The translations under genes and the position numbers were made by a program. A DNA stretch of 64,000 nt from JAWKXU01 sp020446465 (GTDB lineage Bacteria > Pseudomonadota > Alphaproteobacteria > Sphingomonadales > Sphingomonadaceae): the NCBI GenBank assembly GCA_041396845.1, contig JAWKXU010000005.1, positions 1-64,000 of the forward strand, written 5' to 3'. Shown here in pieces: positions 1 to 7,584 of the stretch (its first letter is position 1; every line of letters starts with the position of its first letter). The notes beneath the pieces were generated by a model. It ran no database searches. It had not been told where the DNA came from and saw only the letters and a program-made list of their open reading frames with translations.

Positions 1-1
1 G

Positions 2-577
2 CGGAGCGTGAGTTCGGATACTGGCACGAACGAAATGGCCAATACGCCTCACCAGTTCCGTGAAATGCACTCATCAAACGTTTCGACGCTAGTTCTGCCT
101 CGAGTATCATCGGAACGGCGAGAGTTTTTCCCTGTCGATCTTGTCGATTCACTCACAGTCCCTGCGGATAGTACGTTTGCGCTCTATGATGCTCCGACGT
201 GGAATTTGTCTATTGTTGCATCACGTCTACATCAGGTCTGGATCGCTACCGTCTGCGGCAAACTAAAGACCGATTTCCGCTACTCCAACACCCTTGGCTG
301 GAACACTTTCCCCGTCCCGCCACTGACCGAGAAGAACAAGGCCGATCTCACCCGCTGCGCCGAGAATATCCTGCTGACGCGCGAGGCGCATTTTCCCGCC
401 ACCATCGCCGATCTCTACGATCCTGATGCCATGCCCGAAAACCTGCGCGCCGCGCATGACGCCAACGACGAGGTGCTGGAACGCATCTACATCGGCCGCC
501 GCTTCAAGAACGATACCGAACGCCTCGAAAAGCTGTTCGAACTCTACACCAAGATGACCGGCAAGAAGGCGGCGTAG
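2..577 (+). CDS. MmeI-type DNA methyltransferase, C-terminal part (runs in from left edge)
   Basis: The last ~191 residues of a class I SAM-dependent DNA methyltransferase of the MmeI/type IIL kind; the catalytic domain lies outside the window. The tail is recognisable: SSERREFF, then LKTDFRYSNTLGWNTFPVP (end of the target-recognition region), LYDPDAMPENLRAAHDAND, and a closing FKNDTERLEKLFELYTKM helix. The frame is open through the window start, so the GTG at 8 is not taken as a start. The family methylates adenine in a recognition site to protect host DNA. The TAG stop shares one base with the GTG start of the next gene, so it heads the operon with the helicase and GIY-YIG nuclease. Whether this copy also has an N-terminal nuclease cannot be seen here. 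Confidence 0.85.
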   Translation, partial: RSVSSDTGTNEMANTPHQFREMHSSNVSTLVLPRVSSERREFFPVDLVDSLTVPADSTFALYDAPTWNLSIVASRLHQVWIATVCGKLKTDFRYSNTLGWNTFPVPPLTEKNKADLTRCAENILLTREAHFPATIADLYDPDAMPENLRAAHDANDEVLERIYIGRRFKNDTERLEKLFELYTKMTGKKAA

Positions 578-1413
578 TGAGCAGCCTGACCGACACCGAA
601 AAGCGATATTTCGAAAGCCTGTTCGGCATGTCGAGCGGGTATGTCCTGGACTATACCGACCAGACTTTCGCCGAGTTCTTCAGGCGCTACGGCATCGCCA
701 TTCACGATAGCAAATATCAGACCTACGGCAGTTCGAAGGCCAAGAAACTCCGCTCGTTCTGGGAGCAGGAGCCGGATGCGGTTGTCGGCAAGGTGCTGGC
801 AGAATTGCTCGAAGTCTGTGAAGCCCTCGGCGCACTTGATGGCCAGAAGTGTGATGAAACGGTCCTCGCCAAGGCGAAGGACATTTCGAGTCGGCTACGG
901 GGAAAGGCGCGGCCATCAGAAAAGCCGACCGCGCAAACGGTTGATGATTTTCTGCACAGCGAATTCATCATTCCCAACATTCAGAAATTGCCTATCGAAG
1001 CTCAGGCGGTGCCCATCATCGAAAGCAGATTGGCAGAGGCACGCACTGCGATGGGCGCAGGCGCTTATCTTTCGACGGTGCTTCTATGCGGCAGCGTTCT
1101 GGAAGCTGTGCTGCTGGGTGCCGCGCAGAAGCAGCCAGCGCGCTTTAATCAGGCGGCGGCGAGTCCGAAGTTGGCAGATGGCAGTGCGCGGCGCTTTCAC
1201 GAATGGAATCTTGCGCAATTCATCGACGTCGCAAGCGAGATCGGCCTGCTCAAACCGGACGTAAAAAAGTTTGGCCACGGCCTCAGGGATTTTCGAAATT
1301 ACATCCATCCATACGAGCAAATGGCCTCCGGTTTCACGCCGGATCAACACACAGCCAAAGTTTGCTTCCAGGTGTTGAAGGCGGCACTCGCCAGCGTTGC
1401 CGGAGACCGCTGA
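577..1413 (+). CDS. AbiJ-like N-terminal domain plus HEPN-type C-terminal protein
   Basis: 278 aa, GTG start overlapping the methyltransferase stop (TAGTG). Residues 1-80 (GYVLDYTDQTFAEFF, then YGSSKAKKLRSFW) look like the AbiJ N-terminal domain family found in abortive-infection proteins. Residues 140-275 are helical and carry RDFRNYIHPYEQ: R237-x6-H244 fits the HEPN RNase motif R-x4-6-H, and R240-x3-H244 is also present. HEPN domains commonly cleave RNA in toxins and abortive infection. Its place between a methyltransferase and a helicase suggests an effector or sensor of the same defence operon. Family assignment is from remembered motif patterns; RNase activity is inference. Confidence 0.6.
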   Translation: MSSLTDTEKRYFESLFGMSSGYVLDYTDQTFAEFFRRYGIAIHDSKYQTYGSSKAKKLRSFWEQEPDAVVGKVLAELLEVCEALGALDGQKCDETVLAKAKDISSRLRGKARPSEKPTAQTVDDFLHSEFIIPNIQKLPIEAQAVPIIESRLAEARTAMGAGAYLSTVLLCGSVLEAVLLGAAQKQPARFNQAAASPKLADGSARRFHEWNLAQFIDVASEIGLLKPDVKKFGHGLRDFRNYIHPYEQMASGFTPDQHTAKVCFQVLKAALASVAGDR

Positions 1414-1414
1414 C

Positions 1415-1822
1415 ATGTTCACCCGCATTGCGTACGCCGACCTCAACTCCCGCCAGCAGGAAAACTACAATTTCCAGAAGGTCGCTGCGGAGCTGGCCGA
1501 TTATGGCTTCAACTGCCTGCGGCTGAGCGATGACTGGCAGGGCGCTGACTTCATCGCCTGCCACATTGATGGCGAGACATTCATCAAAGTGCAGCTGAAG
1601 GGGCGGCTCTGCATCGACAAGAAGTATCTGGGAAAAGGCATCCACATTGCCTTCTTCCACGGCGATGCCTGTTACCTCTACGACCATGATGCCTTGGTCG
1701 AGCATCTGCTGGATAACAGCCTGATCGGCGATGCCAGCGTGACCTGGCACGACAAGGGCAGCCGCAGCTGGCCGTCACCGCCAGCATGGGCCTTGAAATT
1801 TCTGGAGAATTACCGAGTCTAA
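1415..1822 (+). CDS. Small PD-(D/E)XK-like hypothetical protein
   Basis: 135 aa. The ATG at 1415 is chosen because it directly follows the upstream TGA (1411-1413); a TTG at 1397 would add six residues. I do not recognise a named family. The segment DDWQGADFIA (D45) followed by FIKVQLKGR (Q60-x-K62) resembles the D...(E/Q)xK core of PD-(D/E)XK nucleases, with helical E16 and E26 ahead of it, so a small nuclease-fold protein is possible. It lies in the defence operon between the HEPN-like gene and the toxin-antitoxin pair. Catalytic function is unproven; it could be an inactive DNA-binding version. Confidence 0.55.
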   Translation: MFTRIAYADLNSRQQENYNFQKVAAELADYGFNCLRLSDDWQGADFIACHIDGETFIKVQLKGRLCIDKKYLGKGIHIAFFHGDACYLYDHDALVEHLLDNSLIGDASVTWHDKGSRSWPSPPAWALKFLENYRV

Positions 1823-1894
1823 TCTGATGGCATTACCGCTCCAATGCTGATATGAATACAGGTGATTACATCTGCATCATCACAGGAGTCAGCT

Positions 1895-2152
1895 ATGGGA
1901 CATGAACCGGCCACTTCCCCCATCACCATTCGCGCGGCGAAGGAGATGGTAAGCGAAATCGACTCCATCGCCAATGCACTCGACCGATCACGCAACTACG
2001 TCATCAATCAGGCGTTGCAGCAATATCTGGAAGCCAATGCCTGGCAGGTGGAACGCATCAAGGAAGGTATTGCCGACGCGCGCGCGGGCCGTGTCCATCC
2101 GGCCGATGATGTCCATGCCGAAATCGCGGCGAAGCACGGCTTCGGGCGCTGA
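1895..2152 (+). CDS. Ribbon-helix-helix antitoxin (ParD/CopG type)
   Basis: 85 aa. ATG 1895 is preferred over GTG 1862 because AGGAG at 1884-1888 sits six bases upstream. The N-terminal SPITIRAAKEM strand followed by LDRSRNYVINQALQQYLE is a ribbon-helix-helix DNA-binding fold; the C-terminal tail (WQVERIKEGIADARAGRV) is the usual toxin-binding segment of ParD-type antitoxins. It should neutralise the ParE-like toxin next to it, whose ATG overlaps its TGA (2150-2154), and repress its own promoter. The 72-bp gap upstream (1823-1894) is the largest in this operon and could hold a separate promoter. Confidence 0.85.
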   Translation: MGHEPATSPITIRAAKEMVSEIDSIANALDRSRNYVINQALQQYLEANAWQVERIKEGIADARAGRVHPADDVHAEIAAKHGFGR

Positions 2153-2466
2153 TGCGGGTCACCTATTCGAGTGCCGCGCGGCGCGATCTTGATGCGATTA
2201 TCGACTATATCTCGCTGGAAGACCGGGCTGCGGCGGAGCGGGTTCTTTACGCGATTTCTGATAGCGTCAGCAGGCTGGGCGATTACCCCAATATGGGCCA
2301 TGTCGGCCGTGTGCCCGATACGCGGGAGCTTTCCGTGACGGGCCTGCCCTATATCGTCGTCTACGAAGTTTCCGCCGAGGTGGTGACCGTGCTGGCCGTC
2401 TTCCATGGCGCGCGCGATCTGGCCCGTGCGATGACGGAAAGAACAAAAGGGATGCCCGATACATGA
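2152..2466 (+). CDS. ParE/RelE-family toxin
   Basis: 104 aa, start overlapping the antitoxin stop by one base. MRVTYSSAARRDLDAIIDYIS, LGDYPNMGHVGRVPDTREL and LPYIVVYEVSAEVVTVLAVFHGARD give the typical RelE/ParE beta-alpha pattern, with the LPYIVVYEV-AVFHGARD strands of the ParE/YafQ type. ParE toxins usually poison DNA gyrase; RelE members cut mRNA. Which applies here is not decidable by eye. Its TGA (2464-2466) overlaps the helicase ATG (2463-2465), so translation of the helicase is probably coupled to that of the toxin. This is an unusual arrangement inside a restriction-type operon. Confidence 0.85.
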   Translation: MRVTYSSAARRDLDAIIDYISLEDRAAAERVLYAISDSVSRLGDYPNMGHVGRVPDTRELSVTGLPYIVVYEVSAEVVTVLAVFHGARDLARAMTERTKGMPDT

Positions 2467-4505
2467 CCAAGACCGTCCCTTCCGTATCTGTCAGTTATGC
2501 GCAGAGTGGCGCCTCCACCAAGTCGAACGAGCTGGGCATGCGCCCGATGCAGGAACGCGCATTCGAAAAGCGGGGCGAGCAATATCTGCTCATCAAATCG
2601 CCGCCGGCATCAGGCAAAAGCCGCGCGCTGATGTTCATCGCGCTCGACAAGCTGACAAATCAGGATTTGCGCCAGGCGATCATCGTGGTGCCGGAAAAGT
2701 CGATCGGCTCCAGCTTCAATGACGAACCGCTCAGCCAATATGGCTTCTGGGCAGACTGGCATGTGGAGCCGCGCTGGAACCTGTGCAACGCGCCCGGCAC
2801 CGACGGCGGCAAGGTCAACGCGCTGGGGAGCTTCCTGGAAAGCGATGATAAGGTGCTGGTCTGCACCCATGCCACCTTCCGCTTCGCCGTCGACAAGTTT
2901 GGGGTGGAAGCCTTCGACAATCGCCTGATCGCGGTGGACGAATTTCACCACGTCTCTGCCAATCCGGACAACAGATTGGGCACGCATCTGGGCGAGCTGA
3001 TCGCTCGCGACAAGGTGCATATCGTCGCCATGACCGGATCATATTTCCGTGGCGATGCGGAAGCCGTGCTCGCGCCGCAGGACGAGGCGCGCTTCGACAG
3101 CGTGACCTACACCTATTACGAGCAGCTCAACGGTTATGAGCATCTGAAGAGCCTGGATATCGGCTATTTCTTCTACTCTGGCCCGTATTCGGACAGCATC
3201 CTGGAGGTGCTCGATCCTGCGGAAAAGACCATCATCCACATCCCCAGCGTCAACTCACGCGAAAGCACGAAGGACAAGCACCGGGAGGTGGAGCACATCA
3301 TCGAGGAACTGGGCGAATGGCTGGGCACCGATGACGCCACCGGGTTTCAGCTGGTCAAGACAGCAGACGGCCGCACCTTGCGGATTGCCGACCTGGTCGA
3401 TGATGATCCGGCGAAGCGCGACCGAGTGTCAGCAGCGCTGAAAGACGCCAGCCAGAAGAACAACCGCGATCATGTCGACATCATCATCGCGCTGGGCATG
3501 GCCAAGGAGGGCTTTGACTGGATCTGGTGCCAGCACGCGCTTACCGTAGGTTATCGCGCCAGCCTGACCGAAATCGTCCAGATCATCGGCCGCGCCACCC
3601 GCGATGCACCGGGCAAAGCCCGCGCCCGCTTCACCAACCTCATCGCTGAACCTGACGCTGCGGAAAGCGTGGTGACGGAAGCGATCAACGATACGCTCAA
3701 GGCCATTGCCGCCAGCCTGCTGATGGAACAGGTTCTGGCCCCGCGCTTCGAGTTCAAGCCCAAGACCCCGACCAGCCAGGCCGACCCCGATTTCGACTAT
3801 GGCGAGGCTGGATATGACAAGGATCGCTGCAATGTCGGCTTCAACGAGGAGCGCAGCACTTACCAGATCGAGATCAAGGGTCTGGCCGAACCCAAGAGCC
3901 CCGAGGCGGAACGCATTTGCCGCGAAGATCTGAATGAGGTGATCGCCACCTTCGTGCAGGACAAACGCTCGATCGAGCGTGGCCTGTTCGATGAGGAGCT
4001 GGTTCCTGAAGAACTCACCCAAGTGCGTCTGGGCAAGATCATCAAGGACAAGTACCCGGAACTGGATGATGAAGATCAGGAAGCCGTGCGCCAGCATGCC
4101 ATCGCCGCGCTCAACCTGACCCAGCAGGCGGCCCGCATCGCCGCCGGGGACGACAAGGAACCGGGTGCCAATACCGCACTGATCGACGGCGTGCGCAAAT
4201 TCGCAATGGATGTGCGCGAGCTCGATATCGATCTGATCGACCGGATCAACCCGTTCGGCGAAGCCTACGCCATTCTCGCCAAAACCATGAGCGAGGACAG
4301 CCTGAAGCAGGTTGCCGCCGCCATTTCCGCCAAGCGCACCAGCCTGACGCCTGAAGAGGCAAAGGAACTGGCTGTGCGTGCTGTCCGCTTCAAGAAGGAG
4401 CGCGAGCGCCTGCCATCGATCAGCTCGGCCGATGCCTGGGAAAAGCGGATGGCGGAAGGCGCAGCGGCATTTGTCCGGTTCAAGGATGAGGGCCGCTATG
4501 AGTGA
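2463..4505 (+). CDS. DEAD/DEAH-type superfamily 2 helicase of the defence operon
   Basis: 680 aa. Walker A SPPASGKS at 46-53, motif II VDEFHH (DEFH, 159-162), motif III MTGSY (190-194), and C-terminal motifs GMAKEGFDW (~345-353) and QIIGRATRD (373-381) identify an SF2 helicase/translocase related to type III restriction (Res) subunits. The last ~270 residues are helical and charged and may bind partner proteins. ATG 2463 overlaps the toxin stop (ATGA); the TGA at 4503 overlaps the GIY-YIG gene by 8 bp. With the upstream methyltransferase and downstream nuclease it probably translocates on or remodels DNA for restriction. Confidence 0.85.
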   Translation: MTKTVPSVSVSYAQSGASTKSNELGMRPMQERAFEKRGEQYLLIKSPPASGKSRALMFIALDKLTNQDLRQAIIVVPEKSIGSSFNDEPLSQYGFWADWHVEPRWNLCNAPGTDGGKVNALGSFLESDDKVLVCTHATFRFAVDKFGVEAFDNRLIAVDEFHHVSANPDNRLGTHLGELIARDKVHIVAMTGSYFRGDAEAVLAPQDEARFDSVTYTYYEQLNGYEHLKSLDIGYFFYSGPYSDSILEVLDPAEKTIIHIPSVNSRESTKDKHREVEHIIEELGEWLGTDDATGFQLVKTADGRTLRIADLVDDDPAKRDRVSAALKDASQKNNRDHVDIIIALGMAKEGFDWIWCQHALTVGYRASLTEIVQIIGRATRDAPGKARARFTNLIAEPDAAESVVTEAINDTLKAIAASLLMEQVLAPRFEFKPKTPTSQADPDFDYGEAGYDKDRCNVGFNEERSTYQIEIKGLAEPKSPEAERICREDLNEVIATFVQDKRSIERGLFDEELVPEELTQVRLGKIIKDKYPELDDEDQEAVRQHAIAALNLTQQAARIAAGDDKEPGANTALIDGVRKFAMDVRELDIDLIDRINPFGEAYAILAKTMSEDSLKQVAAAISAKRTSLTPEEAKELAVRAVRFKKERERLPSISSADAWEKRMAEGAAAFVRFKDEGRYE

Positions 4506-5706
4506 CCTCGATCTCGATGACCTGCGCAACGAGCTGGCTGATTTTGCCCAGCCCGAAAAGAAGGTCCAGCGTTCGGCCAAGGAAGAGCGTGTCATCGCCG
4601 GATTCGAAGAAATCCAGCGCTTCGTCGATCAGAACGGTCGCATGCCACTGCATGGCGAGGAGCGAGATATTTTCGAGCGCCTCTACGCGGTGCGCCTGGA
4701 TCGTCTACGTGGCTCGTCCGAATACCACGAACTCCTGACGCCCCTTGATCATCAAGGCCTGCTGACGGCGGCAGAGCCCACCCCATCCTCACCGGCCGAG
4801 GATATGGATGCTGACGAGCTGCTTGCCGAACTCGATGGCGCGGCCGGCAGCTCGGATATCACGCAATTGCGCCATGTCCGATCGACTACGGAAAAACGCG
4901 CTGCGGAGGAAATCGCCAACCGCGCACGGTGCGAGGATTTTGACCAGTTCAAACCGCTGTTCGATGCCGTGCAATCTGATCTCGATGCCGGGACCAGAAC
5001 CACGCGCCCATTCGTCAAGGATTCAGGGTTCCTCAAGGCAGATATCGGCCAGGGGCAGTTCTTCATCCTTGGCGGGCAGATCGCATACGTAGCGAATGTG
5101 GGTGAGCCGATCAAAGCCCCCAATGGCGAAACCGACGCACGCCTGCGCGTGATCTATTCCAACGAGACCGAGAGCGACCTGCTGCTTCGTTCATTGCAGC
5201 GGGCTCTTTACAAGGACGAGGCAGGTCGCCGGATCACCGAACCGACTGCCGGCCCACTTTTCGCCAACGAGAGTGATGAAGAAGATCTGGCCAGCGGGAC
5301 GATCTACGTTCTGCGGAGCAAGTCGAATGATCCGCGCATCGCACAGCATCAAAACGTACTCCACAAGATCGGGGTGACGGGCGGCCAGGTCGACAAGAGG
5401 ATCGCGAATGCAAAGCTGGATCCGACATTCCTGATGGCCGACGTCGAAATCGTCGCCACCTATGAGCTGTTCAACATCAACCGCGCGAAGCTGGAAAAGC
5501 TGATCCACCGCCTGTTTGGCCGGGCAAGGCTGGATATTGAAATTCAGGATCGGTTCGGCAATCCGGTCACCCCACGCGAGTGGTTCCTTGTACCCATATT
5601 CGTCATCGACGAAGCCGTTGAGAAGATCAAAGACGGCTCGATCACGGACTATGCCTACGATCTGGAATCGGCAAAATTGGTGAGTCTGCCAACAGCGTCC
5701 AGCTGA
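4498..5706 (+). CDS. GIY-YIG nuclease family protein of the defence operon
   Basis: 402 aa from ATG 4498, inside the last codons of the helicase. An upstream in-frame start at 4378 is rejected because it lies in helicase coding sequence. Residues 1-115 are charged and variable; 116-250 are conserved in look (DITQLRHVRSTTEKRAAEEI, FFILGGQIAYVANVG). The GIY-YIG domain spans about 266-366: GTIYVLRSK (268-276), LHKIGVTGG (289-296), R301 and the acidic residue E361 in REWFLVP. It is probably the cleaving subunit of the methyltransferase-helicase-nuclease system. A roughly 270-bp gap follows. Confidence 0.85.
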   Translation: MSDLDLDDLRNELADFAQPEKKVQRSAKEERVIAGFEEIQRFVDQNGRMPLHGEERDIFERLYAVRLDRLRGSSEYHELLTPLDHQGLLTAAEPTPSSPAEDMDADELLAELDGAAGSSDITQLRHVRSTTEKRAAEEIANRARCEDFDQFKPLFDAVQSDLDAGTRTTRPFVKDSGFLKADIGQGQFFILGGQIAYVANVGEPIKAPNGETDARLRVIYSNETESDLLLRSLQRALYKDEAGRRITEPTAGPLFANESDEEDLASGTIYVLRSKSNDPRIAQHQNVLHKIGVTGGQVDKRIANAKLDPTFLMADVEIVATYELFNINRAKLEKLIHRLFGRARLDIEIQDRFGNPVTPREWFLVPIFVIDEAVEKIKDGSITDYAYDLESAKLVSLPTASS

Positions 5707-5803
5707 TCCTTCCGCATCCGACCGGCACACTGGCCCCGGTGATAACGGTCTTCACCTGAATTAAATTCTCGGATAACAAAGTCCCGCCCGTCGGTCTGTC
5801 CCG

Positions 5804-5935
5804 CCGGGTGAGGCTTAGTAACCTCAAACCGCACGCGCCGGTCGAACCAGTTTCGGCCGGGTGGCCGTCACGCATGTCCAGGGTCCGCCTAAAGGTGGCG
5901 GCGCCTTGTGCGTGCGCAGGGTTACTAACACCCGG
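5804..5935 (+). ncRNA. Branched structured RNA candidate (possibly C4-type antisense RNA)
   Basis: This segment folds on itself. CCGGGTG (5804-5810) pairs with CACCCGG (5929-5935); TTAGTAACC (5815-5823) with GGTTACTAA (5920-5928); CGCACGC (5830-5836) with GCGTGCG (5910-5916). Inside are hairpins GGTCGAA/TTCGGCC (5840-5846/5852-5858) and CCGCC/GGTGG (5885-5889/5894-5898, loop TAAA). It sits just before a hairpin that hides the ribosome site of the next gene. The layout, and a spurious VTNTR-type reading frame across it, recall C4 antisense RNAs of phage-like elements. The structure is seen directly; the C4 identity is a guess. A palindromic MITE is the alternative. Confidence 0.5.
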
Positions 5936-5943
5936 CTCGGGTC

Positions 5944-5967
5944 CGCCTCCAATTATGCAAGGAGGCG
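5944..5967 (+). promoter_or_regulatory. Hairpin sequestering the Shine-Dalgarno of the 5975 gene
   Basis: CGCCTCC (5944-5950) and GGAGGCG (5961-5967) are exact complements around a 10-base loop, so GGAGG (5961-5965), the ribosome-binding site nine bases before TTG 5975, would be paired. This would keep translation off until the hairpin is opened, and fits control by the structured RNA immediately upstream. Confidence 0.6.
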
Positions 5968-5974
5968 AGAGATT

Positions 5975-6763
5975 TTGGTCCGATCTAACAGCATTACCAA
6001 GCGAGCAATCCTGTCGGTTGCTTGCCTCACTGCCGCCGCGCCGATTCACGCACAGTCCGATGCCGAAGCCTCCGCGTACAATGCGGCCATTGTGCGCGAT
6101 TTCATGGCCGAGCTTCCGCCGTCCAATGACGGAGGCCTGCTCTCGGACATATTTCAGGGGCCCTTTTATTACCGCAACCGCCGGATGATTGAGGACTACC
6201 GCTTCTACAACAAGAAGAGGCAGGATGGTGTGAAGGTCGATGATCTGGCGACCCGGGCGCAGGAAGCATTTGTAAGCGAATGCAGCACGAAGGGCGGCTA
6301 CATCGAACCACAATCCAACGAGGCGATGTACAAGGATACCACCTATCGCTTTGGCCTGAAGGGATGGGATTCACCGGCCAGATTGATTTGCCTGACAGAG
6401 ACCGGGGATTCGCTCGGCATGTTCGCTGCCTCACGCGTGAACACTCTCAACGGCTTCCGCTTTGTGATCCTCGCGATTTCGCCGGAGGCAGTAATCACGC
6501 AAAAGGTACGGGCTGCGGACGCCGCCAAGGAGAGAGCAAGGCAGGAAGCTATCAGGGCCGCATCTTCTGCAGAAATCGAACGTGTGGCTAATTGGCGCAA
6601 TTCCATTCAGGCCGGCGCCGAAAGCAATTGCGGCCCGGTCATTGATGTAAAGGGTGACCTGATTCAGGTCATCTCTCGCCAAACCCGAGATGAGCGCTGG
6701 TATCGGCGTTCCGAACTGAGCCCAGAGTTCTATCCAGATGGCAGCCGTTACCCGTGCTGGTGA
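5975..6763 (+). CDS. Hypothetical secreted protein
   Basis: 262 aa from TTG 5975, chosen because GGAGG at 5961-5965 is correctly spaced and because it gives a clean Sec signal (SITKRAILSVACLTAAAPIHAQ, cut near residue 26). Reading from ATG 5861 would translate the structured RNA region and is rejected. The mature part has an early helical stretch, a middle containing FVSECSTKGGYIEPQS and ARLICLTETGDSLGMF, a charged Ala/Arg-rich helix (KVRAADAAKERARQEAIRAA), and a Cys-containing C-terminus NCGPVIDVKGDLIQV...YPCW. No family recognised; periplasmic or exported location inferred. Confidence 0.65.
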   Translation: MVRSNSITKRAILSVACLTAAAPIHAQSDAEASAYNAAIVRDFMAELPPSNDGGLLSDIFQGPFYYRNRRMIEDYRFYNKKRQDGVKVDDLATRAQEAFVSECSTKGGYIEPQSNEAMYKDTTYRFGLKGWDSPARLICLTETGDSLGMFAASRVNTLNGFRFVILAISPEAVITQKVRAADAAKERARQEAIRAASSAEIERVANWRNSIQAGAESNCGPVIDVKGDLIQVISRQTRDERWYRRSELSPEFYPDGSRYPCW

Positions 6764-6968
6764 TCTGCCGGAACATTGGTGTCGGTTTGTACAGTCGCCA
6801 TGAACAATTGCGGCTCGGCCCGGCGTGGTTGTTCTCGCAACATGCCGGGCGCCGTCCTTCATCGCCTGACAGACCGCAGTTTTCAGGCTGCACCGGCACC
6901 GCATGCGGCGCCCACATGAAAACATGTTCACACGCTCACATAACGACAGCCCCGCGGAGGATCACAAA

Positions 6969-7571
6969 ATGCACATAATTTATGTCCAGACTCTTGCAGG
7001 CGGAACCGGTGTCACGACCGTCAGCTCCGAAATCGCCGGGGAGTGGCATGAAGGGGATGCAACCATTCTGGCGCTGGATCTCGGTCACAATCAGATGCTC
7101 GGCGATATGCTGACCTGCCTGGATTTCGAATTGATCGGCGACGTCAGCGATCTGTTCTGGTCTGACCTGGGCAGGAAGCTGAAGGCACGGCAAGGCTGCG
7201 CCTTCCCGAAAATGAGCCTCATGAGCCTCGGCGATGACTGGGATACCTATCGGCGTTGCAGCGAAAACGCGTTGTTGGGTGAAGATGGTCATCGGTCACT
7301 GCAGGATGCTCAAGATCACTTTGCCCGGCAGCTCGATGGGCTGGCACCATTTTTCGACGTTTGCATCGTCGACCTTTCGAAGGCACCGCGGCATCTGAAA
7401 CAGATGTTCGTCGAACTGAGCAACGAGATCCGGTTTTGCGAACGGCAAACCCACGAGAATTCCACGTGGGAAGCATTTCACGAGGAATACCTGATGAATG
7501 CCAACCGCAAATCTGGTCAGACTTGGATGAAATATGCCGATCGGGGCGATAAAGGGCCAATTCCGATCTGA
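6969..7571 (+). CDS. ParA/MinD-like ATPase with degenerate P-loop (BcsQ-like)
   Basis: 200 aa. ATG 6969 has GGAGG at 6956-6960 and starts the fold directly: MHIIYVQTLAGGTGVTTVSS. That matches the deviant Walker A region of ParA/MinD proteins, but the signature lysines are lost (AGGTGVTT), as in BcsQ/YhjQ-like members. ILALDLGHNQMLGDML and FDVCIVDLSKAPRHLKQ correspond to the later Asp-bearing strands. The protein is short for a functional ParA, and there are no cellulose, parB or minC genes around it. It may be an accessory factor of the element with weak or no ATPase activity. A plain stretch (6764-6968) with nothing recognisable precedes it. Confidence 0.6.
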   Translation: MHIIYVQTLAGGTGVTTVSSEIAGEWHEGDATILALDLGHNQMLGDMLTCLDFELIGDVSDLFWSDLGRKLKARQGCAFPKMSLMSLGDDWDTYRRCSENALLGEDGHRSLQDAQDHFARQLDGLAPFFDVCIVDLSKAPRHLKQMFVELSNEIRFCERQTHENSTWEAFHEEYLMNANRKSGQTWMKYADRGDKGPIPI

Positions 7572-7584
7572 GAGGGGATGGTGA

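Noticed and set aside
3429..4595. 388-codon open frame on the minus strand
   Set aside because: Lies antisense to the helicase, whose motifs are intact; composition-driven shadow in GC-rich DNA.
2..5706. BREX, DISARM or type I restriction system
   Set aside because: No pglZ, brxC, drmA/drmB or hsdS-like gene is present; helicase motifs and the GIY-YIG partner differ.
5808..6188. Reading frames crossing the structured region (starts 5808 and 5861)
   Set aside because: They translate a self-complementary RNA-like segment; the Shine-Dalgarno at 5961 points to TTG 5975 instead.
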